The notes under the pieces were generated by a model. That model worked only from the letters and a program-made list of their open reading frames with translations. It was not told where the DNA came from and searched no databases. A stretch of DNA of 64,000 nucleotides. Source: Sandaracinobacteroides sp041675905 (GTDB lineage Bacteria > Pseudomonadota > Alphaproteobacteria > Sphingomonadales > Sphingomonadaceae). Shown here piece after piece: positions 16,414 through 25,082 of the stretch (the first letter of the stretch is position 1; each line of letters starts with the position of its first letter). The DNA lies in the NCBI GenBank assembly GCA_041675905.1, contig JBAYSX010000001.1, positions 62,001 to 126,000 on the forward strand, in the 5' to 3' direction. The translations under genes were made by a program, and so were the position numbers.

Positions 16414-18537
16414 TCAGATCGGCTGATCCGCCATCTGGACCCGCCGGGCGGACACCATCAGCGACAGTGCCCGCAAACCGCCCACCATCTCGCTCAAATG
16501 TTTCAGATCCTCGACCTCGACATCCATGACGAAATGATGATGCGCCCGATCCCGCTCTTTCAATTTCAGATTGACGATATTGATGCCCTGCTGCGCCAGC
16601 AGCGCGGTCGCCTGCGCCAGTGCGCCCGGCTCATTTTTTACGATCATGTCGATTCGCGCCGTGCCGGAGCCAACATCCTTCGCCCATTTCAGATCGACCC
16701 ATTCGGCGTCTTCGGCATCCGCCAGCGCCGGACAATCGATCCGGTGCACCAGTATCCCCTTGCCCGGCTGTTTCAGACCGACGATCCGGTCGCCGGGAAT
16801 GGGCATGCAGCAGCCCGACATTTCCAGGCCGCCGCCGGCATGCGGATCATCCACCACAATCGCATTTTCGGCCTTTGCCGTGCGGGTGGGGCGGCGAGAC
16901 CGGCGTTTGGCCGAACTGCCGGGAAGCAGCGCTTCCATCAATTGCGTATCGGTAATCGTCTGGTGTGCGAGCGCAATATAAATGGCATCGAGATCGGGCA
17001 GCGCAAGCCGCGCCAGCGCGGCGTCAAGTGCGGCGGGGCCAAGCTCGATTTTCAGACGTCGGACGATGTCGTGGAACAGCGCATCCCCCGTTTTCAGCAG
17101 CGCCTCCCGCTCGCGCTGGCGCTGATAGCGGCGGACCGCGGCGCGCGCCTTGGCGGTCACAACAAAATACTCCCACGCCGGATCGGGTGTCTGCGCCGAC
17201 GAGCGCAATACTTCTACCTGATCGCCATTGGCCAGACGTGTGCGTAACGGCACCACCTTGCCATTCACCCGCGCACCGACGCAAGTGTCGCCCAGAGTTG
17301 TGTGAACGGCATAGGCAAAATCAACGGGAGTTGCGCCCAACGGTAACTGGATCAATTCCCCTTTCGGTGTAAAGCAAAAGAGTCGATCCTGAAACATCGC
17401 CATGCGCGTGTGTTCCAGGACTTCTTCCGGACTTTGCGCGTTATCAATGATCTCGATCAGATCGTTGAGCCATGGATAGCTCAACGACCCTTTGTCTATC
17501 TTCTGCTTGTAGGCCCAGTGCGCCGCCATTCCCAGTTCCGCTTCTTCGTGCATGTCGGCATCGCGAATCTGGACCTCGATGCGCAGGCGGTTGCGGTCGA
17601 GAACGGTCGTATGCAGCGAGCGATAGCCGTTGCGTTTGGGAGTCGAAATATAGTCCTTGAACCGGCCCGGCACCATCGGCCAGCGCCGGTGGATCGCACC
17701 CAGTGCCCGGTAACAATCTTCCGGCGACCGGGTGACGACGCGAAACGCCATCACATCGGATAATTGCTCGAAGCTGACATGCCGCTCCTGCATCTTGCGG
17801 AAGATCGACCACGGGCGCTTTTCGCGACCGCGCACATCATCCACAAGGACGCCTGCGGATTCCAGCGTGTGCCGGATGCCGCTTTCAATGCGTTTTACCG
17901 TGTCGCCCCCGTCGGCGCGCAAGGCCTCCAGACGCTTGGTGATGGATTCATAGGCTTCCGGCTCCAGTTCGGCGAAGGACAGTTCCTTTAACTCGTCCAT
18001 GAAGCCATACATGCCGATGCGCTCGGCCAATGGCGCATATATATCCATCGTTTCGCGGGCGATGCGACGGCGTTTTTCCGGCTTTTTCAGATATTTCAGC
18101 GTCCGCATATTATGCAGACGGTCCGCCAGCTTCACCAGCAGCACACGAATATCATCCGACATCGCCAGCACGAAACGCCGGAGATTTTCCGCCGCGCGTT
18201 CGCTTTCGCCCTGCGCTTCGATGCGGGATAATTTCGTGACCCCGTCCACCAGCCGCGCGACATTATCGCCGAACAGCCGCTGAATATCTTCCGGCGTCGC
18301 CACCGTGTCTTCAATCGTATCGTGCAAAATCCCGGTCACGATGGTCTCATCGTCGAGATTTAGCTCGGTCAATATGCCTGCGACTTCGATAGGATGGGAA
18401 AAATAGGGGTCGCCCGACGCGCGCAACTGGCTGCCATGCGCCTTCATCGAAAACACATAGGCGCGATTCAGCAGATCCTCATCCGCGTCGGGATCATAAG
18501 CCTTGACCCGCTCAACCAGCTCATATTGCCGCAACAT
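16414..18537 (-). CDS. relA: bifunctional (p)ppGpp synthetase/hydrolase (RelA/SpoT homologue)
   Basis: A 707-aa cytosolic stringent-response enzyme. The HD hydrolase domain is intact (HPIEVAGILTELN and HDTIEDT near residues 47-75), followed by the synthetase domain (VMAFRVVTRSPEDCYRALG, TPKRNGYRSLHTTV), a TGS domain (FCFTPKGELIQLPLGATPVDFAYAVHT) and a C-terminal ACT domain (RIDMIVKNEPGALAQATALLA). Both active centres look complete, so it should make and degrade (p)ppGpp, as expected for the single Rsh protein of alphaproteobacteria. In these bacteria (p)ppGpp also affects gene-transfer-agent production. Confidence 0.96.
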   Translation of the reverse strand: MLRQYELVERVKAYDPDADEDLLNRAYVFSMKAHGSQLRASGDPYFSHPIEVAGILTELNLDDETIVTGILHDTIEDTVATPEDIQRLFGDNVARLVDGVTKLSRIEAQGESERAAENLRRFVLAMSDDIRVLLVKLADRLHNMRTLKYLKKPEKRRRIARETMDIYAPLAERIGMYGFMDELKELSFAELEPEAYESITKRLEALRADGGDTVKRIESGIRHTLESAGVLVDDVRGREKRPWSIFRKMQERHVSFEQLSDVMAFRVVTRSPEDCYRALGAIHRRWPMVPGRFKDYISTPKRNGYRSLHTTVLDRNRLRIEVQIRDADMHEEAELGMAAHWAYKQKIDKGSLSYPWLNDLIEIIDNAQSPEEVLEHTRMAMFQDRLFCFTPKGELIQLPLGATPVDFAYAVHTTLGDTCVGARVNGKVVPLRTRLANGDQVEVLRSSAQTPDPAWEYFVVTAKARAAVRRYQRQREREALLKTGDALFHDIVRRLKIELGPAALDAALARLALPDLDAIYIALAHQTITDTQLMEALLPGSSAKRRSRRPTRTAKAENAIVVDDPHAGGGLEMSGCCMPIPGDRIVGLKQPGKGILVHRIDCPALADAEDAEWVDLKWAKDVGSGTARIDMIVKNEPGALAQATALLAQQGINIVNLKLKERDRAHHHFVMDVEVEDLKHLSEMVGGLRALSLMVSARRVQMADQPI

Positions 18538-18602
18538 AGACGTTTAATATGGGGGGAAGCGATGGAAAAGGAAGCAGTTTTTCGGGGGTAAGGCAGGGAT
18601 AG

Positions 18603-18647
18603 TTTCTCCGGCGGTTCCGGGCCTTGCGCCCGCAACCGCCGGAGAAA
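18603..18647 (-). terminator. strong hairpin downstream of rpsD
   Basis: Perfect 14-base inverted arms (TTTCTCCGGCGGTT at 18603-18616 and its complement at 18634-18647) flank a 17-base GC-rich loop. It starts only 7 bases after the rpsD stop. There is no clear T-run on the minus strand, so it may work as a Rho-assisted end or as an RNA-stabilising hairpin. Confidence 0.6.
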
Positions 18648-18653
18648 TCAAAA

Positions 18654-19268
18654 TTAACGGCTGTAGAACTCGACGACGAGGTTCGGCTCCATCTTCACCG
18701 GATAGGGAACTTCGTCCAGGCTCGGCACCCGCACATAGGTGGCCTTCAGCCCGTCGACCTGCACATATTCCGGCACATCGCGCTCGGAAGAGCTGCTGGC
18801 TTCCAGCACCAGCGCCATTTCGCGCGCCCTGGGGGAAAGTTCGATCACGTCGCCCGGCTTTACCTGGGCCGAAACGATGTTGCACCGACGACCGTTCACC
18901 AGCACATGGCCGTGGTTCACCAGCTGGCGGGCGGCGAACACCGTCGGCGCGAACTTGGCGCGATAAACCAGAATGCCGAGACGGCGTTCCAGCAAGCCGA
19001 TCAGATTTTGCGATGTATCGCCCTTCAGGCGGACGGCTTCGGCATAAACGCGACGGAATTGCCGTTCCGTAACATCGCCATAATAGCCCTTCAGCTTCTG
19101 CTTGGCGCGCAATTGCAGGCCAAAGTCGCTGATCTTGCTCTTGCGGCGCTGGCCATGCTGACCCGGACCATATTCACGGCGATTGACCGGAGATTTGGGG
19201 CGACCCCAGATATTTTCGCCCAGACGGCGATCAAGCTTGTATTTGGAACTGGTGCGCTTCGACATCAA
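18654..19268 (-). CDS. rpsD: 30S ribosomal protein S4
   Basis: A 204-aa primary 16S rRNA-binding protein. MSKRTSSKYKLDRRLGENIWGR-like N-terminus (here MMSKRTSSKYKLDRR), PGQHGQRR and the S4 domain with LERRLGILVYRAKFAPTVFAARQLVNHGHV are unmistakable, and the C-terminus NLVVEFYSR is the family end. Length matches alphaproteobacterial S4. It stands alone, away from the rpsM-rpsK-rpoA operon, as in other alphaproteobacteria, and ends in a strong hairpin. Confidence 0.98.
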   Translation of the reverse strand: MMSKRTSSKYKLDRRLGENIWGRPKSPVNRREYGPGQHGQRRKSKISDFGLQLRAKQKLKGYYGDVTERQFRRVYAEAVRLKGDTSQNLIGLLERRLGILVYRAKFAPTVFAARQLVNHGHVLVNGRRCNIVSAQVKPGDVIELSPRAREMALVLEASSSSERDVPEYVQVDGLKATYVRVPSLDEVPYPVKMEPNLVVEFYSR

Positions 19269-19519
19269 TCATTACCTTATCGCTGGCCCTGAGCGACATT
19301 GCTGAGGGCGCGCCACGACCGGAAAGCCATGGCCAGCCCGGAACCGCGCGGATATCAGCATTTGCCTGAAACCGGGCCACCGCTTCACCGGGCGTGCGGG
19401 GCCAATGCGAAGCGGGGTGTCTAGCCACGGGGCGGCTCTGCGTCAAGACAGGAAAACTTGACTTTCCCTGCCCATCCGGCTAGCGAGCCAGCTTTCCCGT
19501 ATTCATGGATGAGGCCCGG

Positions 19520-19861
19520 ATGGCACGCGTCACCGTCGAAGATTGTATCGAGATCGTTCCGAACCGCTTCGAGCTGGTGTTGCTGGCAGGGCAGCGCGCC
19601 CGGCAGATTTCCGGCGGCGCGGAACTGACCGTCGACCGCGACCGGGACAAAAACCCCGTGGTCGCGCTGCGGGAAATTGCCGAAAAGACGGTCAAGCCCG
19701 AAGCGCTCGCGGAAAAGCTCATCAGTGATCTGCAAAAAGTGCATATCGACGATGATGATGTGGCCGATGAAGTCGGCTCGCTGGCGCAATCCGCTGAAGC
19801 GCTGCGGTTGACCGCCGCCGCGCCGCCGCGCAACCAGAATATCGGCCCGGACATCGAGTAA
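19520..19861 (+). CDS. rpoZ: DNA-directed RNA polymerase omega subunit
   Basis: A 113-aa small subunit that helps assemble RNA polymerase and, in proteobacteria, forms part of a ppGpp site. MARVTVEDCIEIVPNRFELVLLAGQRAR-like N-terminus, then DRDKNPVVALREIAE, is diagnostic. The ATG at 19520 (GAGGCCCGG before it) is preferred to the ATG at 19505 since MARVTVEDC is the universal start. Diverges from rpsD; the 250-base gap between them must hold both promoters. Confidence 0.95.
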   Translation: MARVTVEDCIEIVPNRFELVLLAGQRARQISGGAELTVDRDRDKNPVVALREIAEKTVKPEALAEKLISDLQKVHIDDDDVADEVGSLAQSAEALRLTAAAPPRNQNIGPDIE

Positions 19862-19863
19862 GG

Positions 19864-20127
19864 CTAACGTGGCCAGGCGCTGACCAGCGCCTGGCGTCGC
19901 GTTTCGCATGCGTCGATCGCGGCACGATGCCGGATCAGTGCGATGACCGCCTCACTGGCGGGCAGGCTGTCCGCCAGTTCCGGCTTGCGGCAGGAAACCA
20001 GCCCCGCCGCCGGCGGTTGCGGCAGCCGCACGAGCGGCATCGGCGGCGCGGACGAGGCGCATGCCGTCAGCATCGATGCACCCAGCATCCACACGGTCCC
20101 GGTAAAGAATGCGGACCTTCTCGACAT
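19864..20127 (-). CDS. o-spanin-like lipoprotein (Rz1 type), overlapping the Rz-type gene
   Basis: An 87-aa predicted lipoprotein. The signal peptide MSRRSAFFTGTVWMLGASM ends in the lipobox LTAC with Cys23 as the lipidated residue, and the mature part starts proline-rich (SSAPPMPLVRLPQPP), as in phage Rz1 proteins. The gene begins inside the Rz-like gene in a different frame on the same strand (overlap 19952-20127) and runs 88 bases past its end. The ATG at 20127 has an excellent Shine-Dalgarno (GGAGGGGGATT) that itself codes for part of the other protein. Rz1 would sit in the outer membrane and bind the i-spanin to fuse the two membranes at lysis. No endolysin or holin gene is adjacent. Confidence 0.7.
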   Translation of the reverse strand: MSRRSAFFTGTVWMLGASMLTACASSAPPMPLVRLPQPPAAGLVSCRKPELADSLPASEAVIALIRHRAAIDACETRRQALVSAWPR

Positions 20128-20410
20128 AATCCCCCTCCACGGCATTCAGTTGTTCGATTTTCTGCGCCGCCAGCACATCGGCCCGGTCGGCATTCTCCTG
20201 ACGTGCGGCGGCAATCCTCGTCGCGTCTTCAGCGGCGCGGGCCGCGGCTTGTTGCCAGCGGCTACGCTCCGCCATCCCGCCGCGCTCATGGGCGTCGTCG
20301 ATTGCGACGGCTATCCGCCACCACAATAAAGCCAGCAGAAGGAGTCCGACGGCGGGCGGCCACCAGCGTCTCAGCCACGGCAAAAGACGTCGGATAAGGA
20401 GCAGAGACAC
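19952..20410 (-). CDS. i-spanin-like protein (Rz type)
   Basis: A 152-aa protein with one N-terminal transmembrane helix (about residues 19-36) after a short Arg/Trp-rich cytoplasmic tail, then a long Ala/Glu/Arg-rich helical region likely to be a periplasmic coiled coil, and a CIDADGMRLVRAA segment close to the end. This is the layout of phage Rz (inner-membrane spanin). The GTG start at 20410 follows AAAGGAAC; a TTG one codon earlier is also possible. The Rz1-like lipoprotein gene overlaps it in another frame, which is the classic spanin arrangement. It lies between the rpoZ and dsbA-M48 genes, without other phage genes. Confidence 0.7.
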   Translation of the reverse strand: MSLLLIRRLLPWLRRWWPPAVGLLLLALLWWRIAVAIDDAHERGGMAERSRWQQAAARAAEDATRIAAARQENADRADVLAAQKIEQLNAVEGDYVEKVRILYRDRVDAGCIDADGMRLVRAADAARAAAATAGGGAGFLPQAGTGGQPARQ

Positions 20411-20415
20411 CAAAA

Positions 20416-20433
20416 GTTCCTTTCAAAAGGAAC
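20416..20433. promoter_or_regulatory. perfect inverted repeat over the start region of the Rz-like gene
   Basis: GTTCCTTT at 20416-20423 and AAAGGAAC at 20426-20433 form 8-base arms around CA. The minus-strand copy contains the likely ribosome binding site of the Rz-like gene, so folding or a bound repressor would block translation or transcription. A role as operator is inference. Confidence 0.4.
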
Positions 20434-20479
20434 CATATTGGTAATAAAAATCCTGGCTGTAGGACAGCCGGCCTGTTGG

Positions 20480-21256
20480 CTATTGCGCTCGCGCCCCGGC
20501 AATGGCCTGTTTCAGCGCGTCATAACCCACCGCACCGGATAAAATCTTGTTGCCGACAATATAGCTTGGCGTTCCCGTCAGCCCCAAGGCGCGGCCCATC
20601 GACAGATTGCGGTCAATTTCCGCGCCCAGCTCGCGCGACTCGAGGCTCGCTGCCACCTTGCTTTCGTTCATATCCGCCTGACGTACACTTTGGATCAGCC
20701 GTTTCTGATCGAGCGGTCCCTGTGCCTCGAATACGCTGCGGTAGAATTGCAGAAACTGTTTCTGTCCCTGCTGCGCGGCGGACAAACTTGCGCGCGCAAA
20801 TCGCTCGCTATCCGGCCCAAGCACCGGAAAATCGCGGAATACGACCTTCAGCTTCGGGTCTTCCTCCAGAAGGCGCGCCACATCTGCGGCGGACCGTCGG
20901 CAGAAGGGGCAATTATAGTCGAAAAACTCGACGAGCACGACGTCGCCATCCCCGGCTCCGGCCCATGCACCGGCAAAAGGTGTTTCAATCGCCTCCCGGT
21001 TGGACGCCAGCAGCTTTTCTACCTCCATCTCTTGCAGTCGGGTGATCGCGTCCGGAATGATTTGCGGATTGGCCAATATGGCTTCCTCCACGGCCTTCTG
21101 CATGACCGCCCTCTCTCCGGCCGACCCATCCGGACGCGGCGACAGCCAGATCGCCCCCGTCGCTCCCGCTACCCCCGCCACCAGGCACAGCAATGGCATC
21201 AGCCATGGCGGACGGCGTCGGGGCTTCGCGGTGTCGGGGTTATTTTCAGAGGTCAT
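20480..21256 (-). CDS. DsbA-family thiol:disulfide oxidoreductase
   Basis: A 258-aa exported thioredoxin-fold protein. A single hydrophobic anchor or signal helix lies at residues 17-38, and the redox motif is Cys116-Pro-Phe-Cys119 in FFDYNCPFCRRSAAD; the cis-proline loop is GLTGTPSYIVGN near residue 228. This is the DsbA/DsbD-like group (also called Com1-like) that oxidises or reshuffles disulfides in the periplasm. Start at 21256 overlaps the M48 protease stop by 4 bases, so both are envelope-quality genes in one unit. The longer frame up to 21322 is rejected. Confidence 0.9.
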   Translation of the reverse strand: MTSENNPDTAKPRRRPPWLMPLLCLVAGVAGATGAIWLSPRPDGSAGERAVMQKAVEEAILANPQIIPDAITRLQEMEVEKLLASNREAIETPFAGAWAGAGDGDVVLVEFFDYNCPFCRRSAADVARLLEEDPKLKVVFRDFPVLGPDSERFARASLSAAQQGQKQFLQFYRSVFEAQGPLDQKRLIQSVRQADMNESKVAASLESRELGAEIDRNLSMGRALGLTGTPSYIVGNKILSGAVGYDALKQAIAGARAQ

Positions 21257-22632
21257 CTGCGCTTCTTCATCTGCTGGGCCTGGTCGTGCGCTATCAACGC
21301 TATATCCTGCGCGCGCAACCACTCCGGCGTATTTTTGGGCAATCCGTTCCCGGCTATTTGCGCCGACCGAAGCACGGCGCGGGGGTCGCCGCGCGTTAGT
21401 TGCAGGCGTTCCGCCGTCGCCAGCGCCGCACGAGGCGTATCGCCCTGCCGTTCGTAAATGGTGCCCAGTTGCAGCCAGGCGAAGGGATTATCGCGATCTT
21501 TCGCCAGCGCCCGGCGCAAGACGGTTTCAGCCTCGGCGAATTTTTCCTGGTCGCCATCGCGTTCGCCCTGTTGCACCAGCGCATGGCCCAGCATCGATGC
21601 AATCAACGGCTCGCCGCCTGCCAGCGCGGTCGCCTGACGCAGTGGTGCAATCGCATCGCCCACCCGGCCGGATTCAAGCAGGATTTGTCCTTTCAGCTCG
21701 AGCACATAAGGGTCTTTCGGCAGACGCTGCAGCATGGCCTCCACCTCAGCCAGCGCCTTCTCCTGGTGCGCGCTTTTGTGCCACGCGTAGGCGCGGGCGT
21801 AGCGGGCAGCCTCGGATGTGTCACTTTCCGGGTAGGCGCGCATCGTATCGTTCGGGTCGGACAAATAGCCGATCAGCTTGCCGCGAATCCGCTGATAGCG
21901 CGCCTGCAAGGCCGGGTCTGCACCCTTGCCGTACCAGGGCGAGCGCTCCACCACGTCCTCAAGTGCTGCGATCCGTTCGCGGTTCAGCGGGTGGGTGCGG
22001 TTATAGGCGTTGTCCTGCTTGATCGCGAGGCGATATTCATCCCCTTGCAATTTGCGGAAAAATTCGATCATGCCGGAGCCGTCAACCCCGGCTCCCTGCA
22101 AGAATTGGGCGCCCGCCTGGTCGGTGCGGCTTTCCTGGTCCCGGGTGAAGGCGAGAAACTTTCCGGTTGCCGCCTGCTGGCCGGCCATCATCACCGCCAT
22201 ACCCGCGTCAGCGCCACCCATGGCCATCAGGGCGCCGGCCAGCGCGAGCGATAACAGCGAAATGTTGGTGGCAGGCCCCGCACCCTCGCCAAAACGCACA
22301 TTATGCCCGGCGGCGACGTGACCGAGTTCGTGAGCCATGACGCCCTGCAACTCCAGCAGATCGTCAGCGCGAATCAACAGGCCCGAGTTGAAAAACACAT
22401 TCTGGCCGCCGCCCGCGAAGGCGTTGATCTCCGGATCGTTTACCAGCATGATATGTACGGAATCCGGGTCCAGCTTCGCTGCTTTCATCAGCGGTTCGCC
22501 AATTTCGCGCAGGAAAGCTTCGGTTTCGGCGTCGCGCAAGATGCTGAACGCAGCCGCGGGCGCCGCCAGAATCTGGGTCATGCACAAGATCAGCGCCGCA
22601 CAGATCGCCAGCATGGCGCGGGAGCGGTACAT
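21253..22632 (-). CDS. M48-family metalloprotease with TPR domain (BepA-like)
   Basis: A 459-aa periplasmic protein. Signal peptide up to about residue 28; zinc motif HELGH at 101-105 with a third ligand in the SRTDQAGAQF helix (about residue 166), then a C-terminal half made of TPR-like helix pairs (DPYVLELKGQILLESGRVGDA, NPFAWLQLGTIYERQGD). The order matches E. coli BepA/YfgC, which helps assemble or degrade the LPS-translocon LptD and other outer-membrane proteins. Coupled to the DsbA-like gene by an ATGA overlap, consistent with a role in disulfide-dependent outer-membrane assembly. Confidence 0.9.
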   Translation of the reverse strand: MYRSRAMLAICAALILCMTQILAAPAAAFSILRDAETEAFLREIGEPLMKAAKLDPDSVHIMLVNDPEINAFAGGGQNVFFNSGLLIRADDLLELQGVMAHELGHVAAGHNVRFGEGAGPATNISLLSLALAGALMAMGGADAGMAVMMAGQQAATGKFLAFTRDQESRTDQAGAQFLQGAGVDGSGMIEFFRKLQGDEYRLAIKQDNAYNRTHPLNRERIAALEDVVERSPWYGKGADPALQARYQRIRGKLIGYLSDPNDTMRAYPESDTSEAARYARAYAWHKSAHQEKALAEVEAMLQRLPKDPYVLELKGQILLESGRVGDAIAPLRQATALAGGEPLIASMLGHALVQQGERDGDQEKFAEAETVLRRALAKDRDNPFAWLQLGTIYERQGDTPRAALATAERLQLTRGDPRAVLRSAQIAGNGLPKNTPEWLRAQDIALIAHDQAQQMKKRR

Positions 22633-22726
22633 AGGGTGTTCGATGCTCCGAGGGTTGCCGTTTGTTCCTTCTCCTGTCTACAGGGGTGGCTTTCCACCCG
22701 CTGAACAACAGGAGCCATGCCCGACC

Positions 22727-23455
22727 ATGCCGAACCAATTGATTGCAGGCAACTGGAAGATGAACGGTCTGGCCGCGAGCATCGCCGAACTGGACTCCCT
22801 GATTGCAGCGCCTCCGCCTGCCGGTGAGTTGTTGCTGTGCCCGCCGTTCACGCTTGTCTCGGCTTTCGCGCAGAAGGCGCGCGGCACGCATGTTAAAATC
22901 GGCGGACAGGATTGCCACGCCCGGGCCCATGGCGCGCATACGGGCGACGTTTCAGCGGAGATGCTGGCCGATCTCGGCGCCAGCCATGTCATCGTCGGTC
23001 ATAGCGAGCGCCGGGCAGATCATGGCGAAACGGATGCCATCGTGCAGGCAAAGGCCGTGGCGGCGTTGCGCGCCGGGCTCGTTGCGATCGTCTGCGTCGG
23101 TGAAACACTGGCGCAACGGGATGCCGGGCAGACGCTGGATATCGTCGCGCGGCAACTGAAGGGATCGCTGCCCGTCAATGCATCGCCGGAAAATGTGGTT
23201 GTCGCCTATGAGCCGGTCTGGGCGATCGGCACCGGTCGTACCCCCACCGTTGAGCAGGTAGCAGAAGTCCATGCCAGCATCGCGGCGGCAGTGGGCAATG
23301 GCACGGTGATCCTGTATGGCGGTTCGGTGAAACCTGATAACGCTGCTGAATTGCTGTCTGTCCCCAATGTGCACGGGGCGCTGGTGGGCGGAGCCAGCCT
23401 GAAGGCCAAAGATTTTCTTGCCATTGCCCGCGCGCGGGAGCAATGCGTCGCATGA
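22727..23455 (+). CDS. tpiA: triosephosphate isomerase
   Basis: A 242-aa TIM barrel of glycolysis. IAGNWKMNG with the active-site Lys at the N-terminus, HSERR with the catalytic His near residue 92, AYEPVWAIGTGRTPT with the catalytic Glu near 160 and YGGSVKP near 200 are all present. The ATG at 22727 is the only start that fits the family; GGAG lies 13 bases upstream. Its stop overlaps the trpG start (ATGA at 23452-23455). Confidence 0.97.
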   Translation: MPNQLIAGNWKMNGLAASIAELDSLIAAPPPAGELLLCPPFTLVSAFAQKARGTHVKIGGQDCHARAHGAHTGDVSAEMLADLGASHVIVGHSERRADHGETDAIVQAKAVAALRAGLVAIVCVGETLAQRDAGQTLDIVARQLKGSLPVNASPENVVVAYEPVWAIGTGRTPTVEQVAEVHASIAAAVGNGTVILYGGSVKPDNAAELLSVPNVHGALVGGASLKAKDFLAIARAREQCVA

Positions 23456-24057
23456 TCCTTGTCATCGACAATTACGACAGTTTTACCTTCAACCTCGTCC
23501 ATTATTTGCTGGAACTCGGGGCGGAAGTGGAAGTGCGCCGCAATGACGTACTGAGGGTGGATGCAGCGCTGGCGCTCAACCCGAAGGCGATCTTGCTATC
23601 CCCTGGCCCGCGCACGCCGGATGATGCCGGAATCTGTCTCGATCTGATTGTAGCGGCCGCCGAACGCCGCCTGCCGTTATTAGGGGTATGCCTCGGCCAT
23701 CAGGCCATTGGCCAGGCTTTCGGCGCGCGCATCGTGCGTGCGCCCAGCCAGATGCATGGCAAGACCTCGGCGGTACGCCATGATGCCGTCGATCTGTTCG
23801 CGCATATTCCCAGCCCGTTCACGGCCACCCGCTATCACAGCCTGATCGTGGACCGCGCCACTTTGCCACCCGTCCTCAAAATCACCGCCACCACCGATGA
23901 TGACATCATCATGGGTCTGGCGCACCGGGAGTTGCCGATAGTCGGTGTGCAGTTCCACCCCGAAAGCATCGCCACCGAATATGGCCATCAATTGCTGGCA
24001 AACTTCCTCGACATGGCAGGCATCGCCCATCGTTCGCCGGAAGGGCTGACGGCATGA
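23452..24057 (+). CDS. trpG: anthranilate/aminodeoxychorismate synthase glutaminase subunit
   Basis: A 201-aa class I glutamine amidotransferase that feeds ammonia to the TrpE (or PabB) subunit. MILVIDNYDSFTFNLVHYL start, catalytic Cys in LLGVCLGHQAIGQAFG (about residue 79) and the His/Glu of FHPESIATEYG (about residue 168) are present. Placed directly before trpD and trpC, so tryptophan synthesis is the main role; trpE is not in the window. The upstream ATG at 23443 is less likely since the start at 23452 overlaps the tpiA stop. Confidence 0.94.
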   Translation: MILVIDNYDSFTFNLVHYLLELGAEVEVRRNDVLRVDAALALNPKAILLSPGPRTPDDAGICLDLIVAAAERRLPLLGVCLGHQAIGQAFGARIVRAPSQMHGKTSAVRHDAVDLFAHIPSPFTATRYHSLIVDRATLPPVLKITATTDDDIIMGLAHRELPIVGVQFHPESIATEYGHQLLANFLDMAGIAHRSPEGLTA

Positions 24058-25070
24058 GCGCCGTGACGACTTTTTCTCTCCCCGACCCGGCGCAACCGCT
24101 CGACCAGGCGACGGCGGCGGACGCCTTTGCACTGATCCTGTCGGGCCGCATCGAGGACGACGCCATCGCCGCCTTCCTGATCGGGCTTGCCGAACGTGGT
24201 GAAACCGCTGCCGAGCTGGCGGCAGGCGCCGCCGCGATGCGCGATGTGATGCTGCGCGTATCCGCTCCCGAAGGCGCAATCGATGTCTGCGGCACGGGCG
24301 GCGATATGGCCAACACGCTTAATATTTCCACTGCCGTCGGCTTTGTGGTGGCTGCCGCCGGCGTCCCCGTCGCGCGCCATGGCAACCGCGCCGCATCCTC
24401 GCAATCGGGCGTGGCGGACATCTTGTCGTCGCTCGGCTGGCAAGGAGATCTGCCAATTGACCGGATCGAGGCGTCCTTCGCGGAAGTTGGCATCGCTTTT
24501 CTGCACGCGCAGCGGCACCATCCGGCGATGGCGAAGGTTGCCGGCGTGCGGCGCCGCATTGGCCGCCGCACGATCTTCAATCTGCTGGGGCCGCTGGCGA
24601 ATCCCGCTGCAGTCCGCCGTCAGATGATCGGCGTGTTCGCCCGCCACTGGCTGGTGCCGATGGCGGAAGCCGCCCGTACGCTTGGCTCTGACGATGTGCT
24701 GCTGGCGCACGGTTCCGGGCTGGACGAAGTGGCCGTACACGACAGCAGCAATATCGTCCGCCTTGCCGGTGGCGGGATCAGCGAATCGCTGTTCGACCCG
24801 GCGGCACTCGGGCTTGGCCCACATCCACTGGAATCCTTGCGTGGCGGCCCGCCAGAACAGAATGCGGAAGTCCTCCGCGCGCTGTTCGCCGGCAAGCGCG
24901 ATACGGCGACGTTGCGCGCCTATCATGATATTGTGGTGGCCAATTCCGCGGCGGCGCTGCTCGTTGCCGGTGCTGCCCCGGATATGGCGACCGGCGCGCG
25001 CATCGCCGCCGATCAACTGGCCAGCGGCGCGGCAGAAGACCGCCTCGCCCGCTTTATCGCCTTTCGTTAG
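24054..25070 (+). CDS. trpD: anthranilate phosphoribosyltransferase
   Basis: A 338-aa enzyme that joins anthranilate and PRPP. The PRPP loop DVCGTGGDMANTLNIST is at about residues 75-91 and KHGNRAASSQSG-type loop (here RHGNRAASSQSGVAD) at 106-120; RTIFNLLGPLANPA near 170 is diagnostic. Overlaps trpG by ATGA at 24054-24057. Confidence 0.96.
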   Translation: MSAVTTFSLPDPAQPLDQATAADAFALILSGRIEDDAIAAFLIGLAERGETAAELAAGAAAMRDVMLRVSAPEGAIDVCGTGGDMANTLNISTAVGFVVAAAGVPVARHGNRAASSQSGVADILSSLGWQGDLPIDRIEASFAEVGIAFLHAQRHHPAMAKVAGVRRRIGRRTIFNLLGPLANPAAVRRQMIGVFARHWLVPMAEAARTLGSDDVLLAHGSGLDEVAVHDSSNIVRLAGGGISESLFDPAALGLGPHPLESLRGGPPEQNAEVLRALFAGKRDTATLRAYHDIVVANSAAALLVAGAAPDMATGARIAADQLASGAAEDRLARFIAFR

Positions 25071-25082
25071 GGAAGCGACATT

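Noticed and set aside
21253..22632. M48 gene considered as the frequent HtpX type
   Set aside because: It has a cleavable signal peptide and TPR repeats, and no multi-pass membrane region, so BepA-like is better.
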